Shown: one piece after another, positions 10,791 to 19,750 of the stretch
How the letters are laid out: each line of letters begins with the position of its first letter
Numbering within the stretch: the stretch's first letter is position 1
NCBI GenBank assembly: GCA_037039685.1
Contig: JAWNGF010000001.1
Location: 806,001-870,000, forward strand
Origin: Ceratobasidium sp. AG-K
Taxonomy: Eukaryota > Basidiomycota > Agaricomycetes > Cantharellales > Ceratobasidiaceae
DNA length: 64,000 bases
Reading direction: 5' to 3'
The notes under the pieces: generated by a model
The model's input: the letters and a program-made list of their open reading frames with translations, nothing else
The model's database searches: none
Told to the model about the DNA's origin: nothing
Position numbers and translations under genes: made by a program

Positions 10791-12358
10791 CAGTTAGCAA
10801 CAAAACTATATGCAAATTAAGCGCCATTATAGCATACACTGTGCAATATGGGAGCCAGCCTGTTAATAAATATAGAAAATTAAGAAGGAGTTACGTGATC
10901 ATAGGAGCTGCAGAATAAATAGTGTTTTGCGTGAATTGAATTGGAAATGGTTGAGTTACACACATAAGAAAACATGGGGGTTGTCCATACACTTTAGTAA
11001 CCCCAAAAATGGCAATCCTGATTAATACTGAATCACTCCCTCTTGCTGTTTCAACACCTGAGCCATTCTCTTTGGCATGCTTTTGACTAATTTATGGCAG
11101 TAATCAGGCGGAATTGCATTCCATTTGACTTGAATCTGCTCCCAAAGCTTGAGTATGCCACTTGGGGCATCCTCATAGGTGCCCAAACACCGTTTGAGGT
11201 CTACCCATAGATTTTCAATTGGATTAAGATCAGGTGAGTATGTTGGCCACTTGAGTAACTCAACACCATTGCCCTCAAACCATTTGAGGCACAATTTTGC
11301 CTTGTGAGAGCTGGCATTATCCTGCTGAAAAATCATCCCCTTGGGCTCCAACCCTAAATGCTCCAGGCCACCACTGAGTTCATCACCCAAAAGTTTGAGG
11401 TAGACTTCTTTGGTCAGTGTTCCTTCTAACCTGCATTCCTGGCCAGTTCCCTTGTACCCTATACATCCTCAAAACATCACAGATCAGCCTCTGAGATTTT
11501 TTGTTCCAATGGTCAGCCCTTCAAACAGCTCCTTTCCTCCACACACCCAGCCCCACTCGACCCCATCTGACCCCAGGCAGTTAATCTTAGTCCTGTCAGA
11601 CCAGAGTACCCATTTCCAATCCTCCACTATCCAGTGCTGGTGGGCCTTCCAGGCTTCAGCAGCAAGCTTTGGTTTCTTGACCTTTTTCACAGCCTTTAGA
11701 CCAGCACTTCTCAGCACACAATGAACTGTTTGAGGACGTATGGATACCCCTGTAAGATTGGAGAGTGTTTGAATTGCCTCCTGAGTGGAGACTGAACTTC
11801 CGTGGGTCACTAGGCAGACAGAGTGCCAGACCACAGTTGGACCCAGTTTGCATAGCCACCTGCAAAGAGATGTGGGAAGGTTTGGGCAATGATCTGCATG
11901 CGTAGTGTACACTGTACAATGCAAAAATTGGCAATCCAATGCAATTCAAGTGCCAGAATGACCAGCATCAAGTCCCAAGAGGATAGAATTAAGTTTGGAT
12001 TTGGAAATTGCCTCAGGCATCGAAAAAAAACTCAGAAAATTTGTATGATAACTTGGACCTTATAAATTGCCCTTCATATACACACATATATAGTTTAGAT
12101 ACATATTTTGGTGCCCTGAGGCGATGGCCCAACCACTCGTGAAATGTGTTACAAAATTATATGCACATACATAGTGTTTTGTTTGATTTATTACTGCACC
12201 GTTTCAAGCTCAAATTGCACGAAACAAAAACGAGGGAACTGCTTGCATGTTTGGCTATCACACTGTACTTTTTAGTCGAATTTTTGAGCCTATAGTGGGT
12301 AACTGTATGCAGCCCACTTCCAAAGCGCCAGGTGCTCATGTAGTTTTGTTGCTAACTG
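10791..12358 (-). mobile_element. Tc1/mariner element (Tc1-A) nested in Gypsy-A gag
   Basis: 1568 bp flanked by TA duplications (10789-10790 and 12359-12360), with terminal inverted repeats of about 22 bp starting CAGTTAGCAACAAAACTA at both ends. It interrupts the gag codons between GAST and PKAK. It encodes one transposase on the minus strand. The host gag sequence on either side joins cleanly once the element is removed, so this is a simple transposition. Confidence 0.95.
11022..12020 (-). pseudogene. Tc1/mariner transposase with three in-frame TGA codons
   Basis: From the ATG at 12020-12018 to the stop at 11024-11022 there are 333 codons in one frame, with no frameshift, the usual Tc1 length. 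The N-terminal helix-turn-helix is recognisable (MPEAISKSKLNSIL, then LLGLDAGHSGT). A linker follows with SIRPQTVHCVLRSAGLKAV. The DDE domain shows VEDWKWVLWSDRTKIN (first Asp), GMIFQQDNASSHKA (second Asp) and YSPDLNPIENLW (Glu), so the triad is intact. Three internal TGA codons break it, after GHSGT, after NLRG and before GCIGY, at positions where the family has Arg, Gly or Ser, and Trp. Confidence 0.92.
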
Positions 12359-12360
12359 TA

Positions 12361-13139
12361 TTCCCAAAGCCAAGATCCCAAGCCCTGAGAAGTATGATGG
12401 CAAGAAGGGCCCTGGAGCAAAATTGTTTATGCTGGAATGCAAGGCCTACTTCCATGCCAACCAATCTTCCTTTCCCTCTGATCATTCTTAGATCACCTAT
12501 GTCCTGATGAACCTGAAAGAAGGCCAGCCATGTAATTGGGGGCAGCTCTACCTCAACAAACTTGTCAATGGAGATGCAGATCCCCTCCTGAGCAGCTGGA
12601 CCACTTTTGAATCAGGATTCATCTCCCAGTGGTCAGACCCTGCAGCAACACAAGTAGCAGAGTGCAACATTCACACTTTAACTCAAACCTGCTCAGCCAG
12701 TGATTATTCCACCAACTTCCGCATTATTATGGGTGATCTGGAGTGGCAGGACAAAGCCCTGATGGCTGCATTCCGGTGAGGACTCAAGCCAGAAGTCTGC
12801 CAGAAGCTGATTGAGTTCACAATCACTCAAAACATCACCACCCTTGATCAGCTCATTTCCACTGCTTGCCTCATTGATAACACGCTGTTTGAAGCTTGCC
12901 ACGCCTCAGGGACCATCCCCACCACATCTAGACCCACTCAGGGCAAGTCTGCGGGATTTGTTACCTGGGAAATCAAGGACAAGTGTTGCACTGCTGGGCA
13001 ATGCATCAAGTGTGGTGCAAATCACAAGTTTGAAAACTGCAAAACTGGATGGCATGTGGCAACCCCCAAAAAGGAGTTTGGAAAAGCTGGCACCATTGAG
13101 GAAGCTGTGGAGACCTCTCAGGAGCCGGGAAAAGTCTAG
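12361..13139 (+). pseudogene. Gypsy-A gag, second part with zinc knuckle
   Basis: Continues the Gag capsid region after the Tc1 insertion: SPEKYDGKKGPGA-like sequence (partly altered), LFMLECKAYFHANQSSFPS, then ITYVLMNLKEGQP and WGQLYLNKLVNGD, typical of retrotransposon Gag. Later come [18 protein letters not shown] and the CCHC knuckle CIKCGANHKFENC (C-x2-C-x3-H-x4-C). Gag ends at TAG 13137-13139 directly after the slippery heptamer. Internal stops (for example a TAG near 12490 and the TGA at 12777) show decay. Confidence 0.85.
13127..13139 (+). promoter_or_regulatory. Candidate -1 ribosomal frameshift site at the gag-pol junction
   Basis: The gag frame reads CCG GGA AAA GTC TAG, containing G-GGA-AAA, an exact X-XXY-YYZ heptamer phased to the gag frame and two codons before the gag stop. 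The protease frame is the -1 frame and is open from this point (AGT CTA GGG onward). Gypsy-E has the same arrangement at 37283-37295, with the first G changed to A by loss of a CpG. No downstream pseudoknot was computed. Confidence 0.65.
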
Positions 13140-14990
13140 GGTGCTATTGTACTGTGTCTACATGCGCCAATAATCCTCCTTTGTCTTCAGAACCTCTGTA
13201 CTGTGCTGCTCCTCACAAAAATTCAGCCTCCATTCTACCTATTGACATTGAGGGAATCACAGACTCCTATTCTGCTTTGCTTGACTCTGGTTCATCTGCC
13301 AACTTCATTGACCCCCAATTTACTCACCGCCACTCCCTGACTCTCACTGAGCTGCCAGCAGCATGCCAAGTTGTTGGAATCAATGGCAAAGAAGTCAGGG
13401 ACTCCATCAGATTCAAATGCCGCTTCAAATTCACTGCCCTTTCACATTCTTTCACTCAAACCTTATACTGCTTGCTGCTTGGAGACAGAGACATGATTCT
13501 AGGCATGCCGTGGTTACAAAAAGCTAACCCTGACATCAATTAGTCTACTCTTGAGGTTCTTCCACACTAATCCATGGAGTCTAGGCTGGCAGAAGTGTCC
13601 CCTCTTCACAAGATTGTTCCCCCAATGTCTCATGACTTCCTAAGCATCTTTGGTGATGGATTCTTTGTCAAACTGCCACCTCATCATCCCTATGACTGTG
13701 AGATAAACTTGGAGCCTGGAAAAGATGTCCCCTGGGGGCCCATTTATCCTATGGCACCCAAGGAGACTGCTGTTCTCAAGCAGTATATTGACACTGAGCT
13801 TGCTGCTGGGAAAATTAGGCCAAGTACTTCACCTGGAGGCGCTCCTGTGATGTTTGTACCCAAGGGACTTGATGACCTGAGACTGGTGAATCATTATTGT
13901 TGCCTTAAGAACAACACCATCAAAGATTGCTACTGCCTGCCACGCCAAGAAGACCTTGTGGAGACACTCAAGCATGCTAAGATATTTACCGAGCTGGGTT
14001 TGTGCTGTGGATACAACAATGTGCAAATCAAAGAAGGAGATGAGTGGAAAACTGTCGTCAGAACAAAATATGGCTTGTTTCAGCACTTGGTTATGACTTT
14101 TGGTCTCTGCAATGCTCCTGCTGTTTTCCAACACTTCATGAATGACATTTTCTGTGTGACCTGCTGGACATCACTGTCATTGTTTACCTTGACAACATCC
14201 TGATCTTCTCTAATTCCTTTGCTGAGCATGAACGACATGTCAAAGAAGTGCTTAAGTGACTCAGGGACAATTGGCTCTTCTGCAACCCTGCCAAATGCCA
14301 CTTCTTTGTCACATCAGTCAACTATATTGGCCTTGTGATCACTCCTGAAGGCATCTCCATGGAAAAGGACAAGATTCAAGTGGTCAAAGAATGGGCTGCC
14401 CCTCTCACTGTGAAACAAGTTCAGGCACTCCTGGGCTTTGCCAACTTCTATCGCTGCTTTGTGCCTGATTTCAGCTGTCTGGCACGCCCTCTGAATGATC
14501 TCACCAAGAAGGAGGTTGCCTGGCAATGGACAGAGGCTGAGCAGCACTCATTTGATGCCATCAAGGAAGCAATTTGCATGGAACCCACTCTTGCACATCC
14601 AGATCAGAAGCTGCCCTATTTCCTGGAGACAGGTGCTTCTGGAACTGCCCTGGGTGCTGTGCTGTCACAAAGACAGGCTGATGGTTGCTTGCACCCCATT
14701 GCCTTCATGTCTGCAAGCTTCTCCCCTGCTGAGTTGAACTATGCCACTCATGACAAGAAACTACTAGCTATTATTCGGTCTTTTGAACACTGGCGCATTT
14801 TCCTGGAAGGAACTGAGCAACCAATCACTGTCTTCACTGACCACAAGAACTTGGAGTATTGGAAAACTGCTAGGACATTCAATTGTTGTTATGCACGCTG
14901 GTATCTGCTGCTTGCTTCTTACCACTTTGTCATTGCATACAGGCCAAGTAAGCAGTCCCAGAAGCCAGATGCCTTGTCCAGATGCACAGA
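13140..14990 (+). pseudogene. Gypsy-A pol: protease, reverse transcriptase, RNase H
   Basis: The aspartic protease has LLDSGSSANFIDPQF (catalytic Asp codon at 13283). After a TAG at 13540 and a TAA at 13568 the RT follows: GAPVMFVPKGLDDLRLV, QEDLVETLKHAKIF, EGDEWKTVVRTKYGLF. The active-site box reads [10 protein letters not shown] (14182 onward) instead of YLDD. A frameshift lies near 14150 and a TGA at 14257-14259. RT thumb and RNase H follow in the frame starting 14335: VQALLGFANFYRCFVPDFS, then ETGASGTALGAVLSQRQ, where the usual TDASG has lost its catalytic Asp. DHKNLEYWKTARTF and KPDALSR end the domain. Confidence 0.92.
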
Positions 14991-16661
14991 TCACATGGGA
15001 AGACCCTCTTCCTCAACTAATGATCAAGGAGGATCAATTTTTTGGCTTCTCTGCTATGATCAGTGCTTCCTTCCTGGAGAAACTCAAAGAGGCACTTCTT
15101 GATGACCCTAGCCTTGACAGTGTGATGTTGGCTGCCTCTGAACCTGCTAAAATGCTGTATTCCATCGCTCAGAAGCTCAAGGATTACACTCTAAGCAATG
15201 GAGTTTGGTTTCACCAAGGCAGAATTGTTGTTCCAGATGAACCTGAGCTCAAACAGGAGTTGCTATCTCATTTCCATGACACTCTGGCCGCCAGTCACCA
15301 GGGATGGGCAAGAACTCTAGAGCTGATATCTATGCCCTACTACTGTCCTGCTATAAGGTTTCAAGTCAATTGCTATGTGGATTCCTGCAAAATCTGCCAA
15401 AGGAGCAAGGGCACAGAAAAGCATGCTCCCCTTCAGCCATTACCTATTCCTGCTGGCCCTTGGGAGGATATCTCCTATGATTTCATTGTCAAGCTTCCTA
15501 TGAGCAAGGGCCTTGATAGCATCCTGGTTGTTGTTAATTGCTTCTCCAAAATAGCGCATTTCATCCACTGCAAACAAGCATCAACAGCAGAAGACGTGGC
15601 AGATCTCTTCTTCAAAAATGTTTGGCCTCTCCATGGCACTGCTAAGCCAACAGTTTCAGATGGAGGCTCAACTTTCAACAGCAAATTCCTTAAGGCACTG
15701 TACAAGGCACTGTAAATCAACCCCGCATTTTCCACAGCTTATCATCCACAAACTGATGGCCAAACTGAGTGACTGAATCAATGGCTGGAGGCTTATTTGC
15801 ATGCTTTCATCAACCACCAGCAGACAGACTGGGTGAATTTGCTACCTCTTGCTGAGTTCTGTCACAATAACTCAAAGAGTAAAGCCACTGGATTATCTCC
15901 CTTTGAGCTTGTGTATGGCTGCTCTCCTGCCATCTCACCAAGCCTGGAACCCACAGGAACGCCAGTTGCTGATGACAGGGCTGCAGAACTCAGGGCAGTG
16001 ATTGAGGAGGTCCAGGCAACACAGAAATGGACTCAGGAGCGCTACAAAGCGGCAGATCACGGAGTTTCTCTGCCAGAATTTGAAGTTGGAGATAAAGTTT
16101 GGTTGTTAGGCACACATATCAAGTCCCAATGCCCCAACAAGAAGCTGGATCACAAGCAATATGGTCCCTTCCCTGTTCTGGAGCACATAGGCTCCCATGC
16201 TTGATGCTTAGAGCTCCCTGAGACAATGCAGATCCATGATGTTCTCAATGTAGCTCTGCTCTTTGAAGTAAAGCAGGACACTGATTTCAAGGGCACCTTC
16301 CAACAACCACCCCCTGTGATCTTAGAAGATGGGGAAGAGGTTCATCAGGTGGACAAACTGATTGATTGGAAGGTGGAAGATGGAATCTGGAAGTACAGGA
16401 TCCGTTGGCAAGGCTATGGACTGCTTGACAACACTTTTGAGCCTGCTTCTGATCTTGTGCACTTGGAGGACAAATTGCGGGACTTCTATGCTAATTTTCC
16501 TGATGCCCCACAGCCTGATGATCTGGTTCCATGTGCCCTACCTCAGGTTAAAAAGGCAGTCAGCAAACGTAAGTCCATCACCACCAAAACCTGCCTCCTT
16601 GCAGCCTTTGCCTCACTCAAGCAGCCCAAGCTTTGCCAAAACTCCTCTACTGCTGTCTATC
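14991..16661 (+). pseudogene. Gypsy-A pol: integrase and chromodomain
   Basis: A frameshift near 14990 leads into integrase. The zinc-binding region has HQGWARTLELI and VDSCKICQRSKG. The rve core has SYDFIVKLP (Asp), VSDGGSTFN (Asp) and YHPQTDGQTE (Glu), so the triad is readable. The codon after that Glu is TGA at 15770-15772 where other copies have CAA. A GPF/Y-type segment follows (KQYGPFPVLEHIG). A chromodomain at about 16330-16490 reads VDKLIDWKVEDGIWKYRIRW then QGYGLLDNTFEPASDL, which in chromoviruses can direct insertion to modified histones. A TAA within 15714-15722 and a TGA near 16202 also interrupt it. Confidence 0.92.
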
Positions 16662-17276
16662 ATGTCCATTCATTGCCCCCACAACAATACCCCTTTCATC
16701 AGCTGGGGCAGCTTGGATACCTACCTCCACTATATGCCAGAAGGCTTCAAAAGCGAACTAGACTCTGGCATCCCCTACCTGCACTTTGGGCTCATTCCTG
16801 GTGCTACCAAGTGTGCCTGCTTGTGCAAGGGGCACAATCTTTTCTGCCATGTGCACTATGGCTATCTTTATTTCCTCAGTGGTGACAATCCCACTTCCCT
16901 GTGCGGTGGTCCCTTCTATTGCTGGCACCATTTTATTGCACATGATTTCCGCAATTTCCATGAGGTCATTGCTTTGCATCAATACAAAAACTGCCCACTG
17001 GAGGTTGAAGTCTCCCTATCCGAGTACATAGACCACTTCTACATTGGAAGCAACAAGGGATTGCATGTTTCATTTGATTGACCCATGGTCAGAGACAAAC
17101 AAGTGCCCAATCCACCTCTCCTCCAGTACCCTGAGCCTGAACAGCTGCCAGAGGAGCCTGTGGCCAGTTATGGATGGTTTCTAGAGCCTCCAGCTGCTTC
17201 TGATTGGGGCAGCAATTTCCAAGTAGACTGGGGCAAGCAGCAATGGTTCAATGTCTTCATCAATGGCCCATTTTAG
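16662..17276 (+). pseudogene. Gypsy-A ORF3, uncharacterised protein after pol
   Basis: Starts at an ATG at 16662 that overlaps the end of pol in another frame and is conserved in all five copies carrying the region. It ends at TAG 17274-17276, which runs into the polypurine tract. Its 204 codons plus stop match the Gypsy-C copy exactly. Motifs: DTYLHYMPEGFKSELDSG, a Cys/aromatic-rich centre with GPFYCWHHFIAHDF, NCPLEVEVSLSEYIDHFYIG, and a Pro/Glu-rich tail. One in-frame TGA follows HVSFD. No transmembrane segment or signal peptide is evident. I cannot assign a function; the position is that of env-like or accessory ORFs in other gypsy elements. Confidence 0.75.
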
Positions 17277-17286
17277 GGAGGGGCAA
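17277..17286 (+). promoter_or_regulatory. Polypurine tract of Gypsy-A
   Basis: GGAGGGGCAA directly before the 3' LTR, preceded by the ORF3 stop. The same purine block precedes the 3' LTRs of Gypsy-C (before 33429), Gypsy-E (before 41938) and Gypsy-F (before 58001), as expected for plus-strand priming. Confidence 0.85.
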
Positions 17287-17789
17287 TGTCACAAGCCTTG
17301 CTCCTGCCCATGGTCTGTGTGCTGTGCCTTCATCGCTTGTTTGCTGCCTTTGTTGCTGTGTTTGTTGTTTTTCCCCTGTTGTGTGCTTGTTTGCTGCCTT
17401 GTAGTTTGTTTTGATGCTTAGACCTTTGTTATTGTTTACCCCGGCTTCTCCTTTAACCACGTGGATTAACGGCATGTGATCTCTGGTCTGTGACTTTTCT
17501 GGAGCACTGCGCATTGATCCTCATGTCCCCCGCGCCCTTCTTCTTCTGATGTTCCTTTCTTGCGCCATTTTGGACTGTTGTGCTTTCCTCATGTAGATAG
17601 TGCTTCCTTTCTTCTGCTTGCTATAAAAGATGCAAGGGAAATCGTCTTGGAACCCCAAGGACGATTTACCTTGTTGTTTACCCACTCTACTTTGCCCTGA
17701 GGAGGTTATCCAACATCTCAGTGATTCTCAGGCCGGCCTAAGAGCCACTCATTATTCGTAAACAACCCTTCTCTGAGCAGGTTGTGACA
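17287..17789 (+). repeat. Gypsy-A 3' LTR (LTR-1)
   Basis: 503 bp, TGTCACAAGCC to GTTGTGACA, followed by the target duplication TCCAG. The TATA box TATAAAAG is intact, with the R-region block AAGGACGATTTAC downstream. A short deletion relative to the family removes part of the stretch before CTCAGTGATTCT. Confidence 0.95.
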
Positions 17790-18836
17790 TCCAGGTGTTG
17801 GCTGACCTTTCTGCATGCCTGTTGGAGGTCCAGAATGAGTAGTTGAGGTTCTGGGTATCATTGGATATGGCTACATGCGCTTGTCCACCACCATTTCCAT
17901 TCCAATATTTGCCCAGTGAGTTAAATTTCCAGCCTGTCCTCTTTCGTTTGGTTTATTCTGCTGACCATGCATAGATGCATCTCTTCCTGGATTCTGAAAT
18001 TTGGCAGCTCAGTGTTCAATCTTACTGCAGTTGTTACATGTTGATTTGGACGTATTCAGGGTTTAATTTTAAGTTTGTATATACACACTTATTGAAACTC
18101 TGTTTGTTTGTGCCAATGAAAGCTTTGCTTTCCATGTTACAGGTGTTCCTTCAATGCCCTTCAGCTGATAAGCAGGATTGGAGGTGGCTTATTTGGTTTG
18201 CAAGCTGATTCTTATTGTCAATGCTAAAGTTGAAGCTCACAGATTGGGTAAATGTATCCCACAAATCTGGTAAGCTAGCTACTACTGTTGTTATGCAGTC
18301 TGCTTCATTGCACAAGCTTGGGGCAATGTCATTGATTTGTTGGAACCATTTGCACATTTGCTGGATGTGTTCCTGAATGTCTTCACTGATGGTCATCCAA
18401 TGGCTGAAGAATTTTATTCACAGGTCTATCAACCCAAGCGTACCTTTCACTTGGAACATCGCTGCTAACAGATCCCGGGTGTCAGTGGATGTTGTACACA
18501 CTAGTATATGTCTGAGTATGCTACTGTCAACTTGTAAGCATATGTTTGATACCACCTTTCAGTCAGACTTGAGCCATTTAGGATACTTGGGGTTAGCTGT
18601 ACCTACATCTAAGTCTGGTAGCTTCTTCCCCTCAGCATCCTTTTGGTCAGTCTCTTTTACTGTAATGTCTTTGTCAAGAATTAACTTAGTTTGGTCAACA
18701 TATGCAACCAGATCAAGCAAGATCCGCAAGTATATCTTCCATCTGCACATGCCAGACCGCATACTTTTCAGTCCCTTTCAGGGGTGGTATGCAATGCAAG
18801 CCCGCTGGCTCCACCACTCGTGATTGTATCAGTCAT
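17790..18836 (-). pseudogene. copia gag
   Basis: Reads from an ATG at 18836-18834 (MTDTITSGGASGLAL). An early block KYAVWHVQMEDILADL matches the W-x-x-K-M-x-D-L-L start of copia Gag. After a frameshift comes LVAYVDQTKLILDKDITVKE. The middle block DIQEHIQQMCKWFQQIN with VVASLPDLWDTF is the Retrotran_gag_2 / UBN2 pattern. The zinc knuckle near 18020 reads CNNCSKIEH, then a TGA, and its last Cys is Phe. The end, RSANTW, joins the protease at 9231 when Gypsy-A is removed. Stops and shifts show it is dead. Confidence 0.88.
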
Positions 18837-19269
18837 GATGCATATGTTTATACTTGAGTTTGATACTATTTGTTACTTGGTATATTAAACAATTCAGGCA
18901 GGGCTCATAACCTGTAGAAATAGTATATAAACTGTATATAGATTGTTTATAGAAAACAGTAAGGACAGATCAGAGAAAACAAAAAAAAAACACCACTGTA
19001 CAGAGGGCATGCAACTGCTCCTTTAATGCCCTAGGTACAACTGAGTCATTGGTAGGCTTACATGTGCATATACTGCGGATTTGGATGGGTAAGTGGCTGA
19101 ACTTGACTCAATTAGATTCTAGCACGCTCTACCAGATGCAAGAACTTTCTACAACAAGGGTTGCAGCCCTACCCCACCATCTAGGCTTCCAGTGCCTCAA
19201 CCAACACAAATTCTTCTCCCACCTCCACCAGAATGACAGGATCATCCACTGTCTCAGACCCAGCCTACT
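18837..19269. other. Upstream flank of copia gag, possible LTR remnant
   Basis: The reverse strand directly before gag has TAGTATCAAACTC, resembling the TGGTATCAGAGC primer-binding site of copia elements, preceded by AAGTAACA, a plausible LTR end. A TATATAAACTG stretch near 18930 would suit an LTR. No second LTR copy exists in the window to confirm it, and Gypsy-B starts at 19270. Confidence 0.35.
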
Positions 19270-19750
19270 TGTCACAAGCCATGCTCCTGACACTGGTCTA
19301 GTGTTTTGTGTCTCAGTGCTCTGTGCCTCTCTCTCTTGCACTTAACCTCTGCCACATAGTTTGTTTTGATTGTTACTACTTTGTTATGACTTCCATTGCT
19401 TAGACCTTCACACACATGGCTGAGCGGTATGTAGACTCTGTCCTCTGATGTTCCCATGTTGCTGTGTTCAGATCTCCATGTGCTACACGCACTTCTGCTT
19501 CTGATGTACTTGTCCAGCTTCATTTGGGCTAGCTGTGCGTTCCCATGTAGATTGTGCTTCTTGGGCTCGCATGCTATAAAAGATGCATGGAAAATTGTCT
19601 GGGAACCCCAAGAACTATTAACCTTGTCATTTACCAACTGTACTCCGCCCTGAGGAGGTTACCCAACATCTTTTGGAGCCTCTCAGTGATTCTAAGGCGT
19701 AAATGCTGCTCATCAAGTCTCAAACAGCCATTATTGAGAGGGTTGTGAGG
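19270..19750 (+). repeat. Gypsy-B 5' LTR (LTR-1 subfamily)
   Basis: 481 bp from TGTCACAAGCC to GTTGTGAGG (terminal ACA changed). TATA box and R region are present. It is followed directly by TTGTAAATCATTCTTAC, the family priming site with a CpA form of an ancestral CpG. Confidence 0.9.

Larger units (their letters stand above)
9232..17789 (+). mobile_element. Gypsy-A, full-length Ty3/gypsy chromovirus with nested Tc1
   Basis: Two LTRs (9232-9742 and 17287-17789) enclose gag, protease, RT, RNase H, integrase, chromodomain and a third ORF. A perfect 5-bp target duplication TCCAG flanks it (9227-9231 and 17790-17794). LTR ends are TGTCACAA and TTGT(G/A)ACA. It sits inside the copia protease and carries a Tc1/mariner element at 10791-12358. 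Frameshifts, stops, a YLDD to YLDN change in RT and an Asp to Gly change in RNase H make it inactive. It is the most complete reference copy for the family in this window. Confidence 0.95.
6935..18836 (-). mobile_element. Degraded Ty1/copia retrotransposon, split by nested insertions
   Basis: Reading the minus strand from 18836 downward gives gag (18836-17790), protease (9231-9060), GAG-pre-integrase zinc finger and integrase core (8860-8243) and reverse transcriptase (7640-6935), which is the Ty1/copia order. Gypsy-A (9232-17789) and a truncated LTR (7849-8241) interrupt it. Removing Gypsy-A with one copy of its target duplication restores a continuous frame through the protease active site. 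Stops, frameshifts and a replaced integrase Asp show it is dead. No pair of copia LTRs was found, and the 3' end is lost or unrecognisable below 6935. Confidence 0.85.

Noticed and set aside
11022..12020. Recoding of TGA as an amino acid, because TGA is the recurrent in-frame stop.
   Set aside because: At aligned positions other gypsy copies carry CAA, so the pair is explained by loss of CGA through CpG deamination. TAA and TAG also occur in frame.
16226..16885. A long pol tail beyond the chromodomain as a real protein domain.
   Set aside because: It is low-complexity in character, is not continuous in all copies, and differences between copies fall at third positions of the overlapping ORF3 instead.
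16662..17276. ORF3 as an envelope protein.
   Set aside because: Position fits, but no signal peptide, cleavage site or membrane segment is visible.
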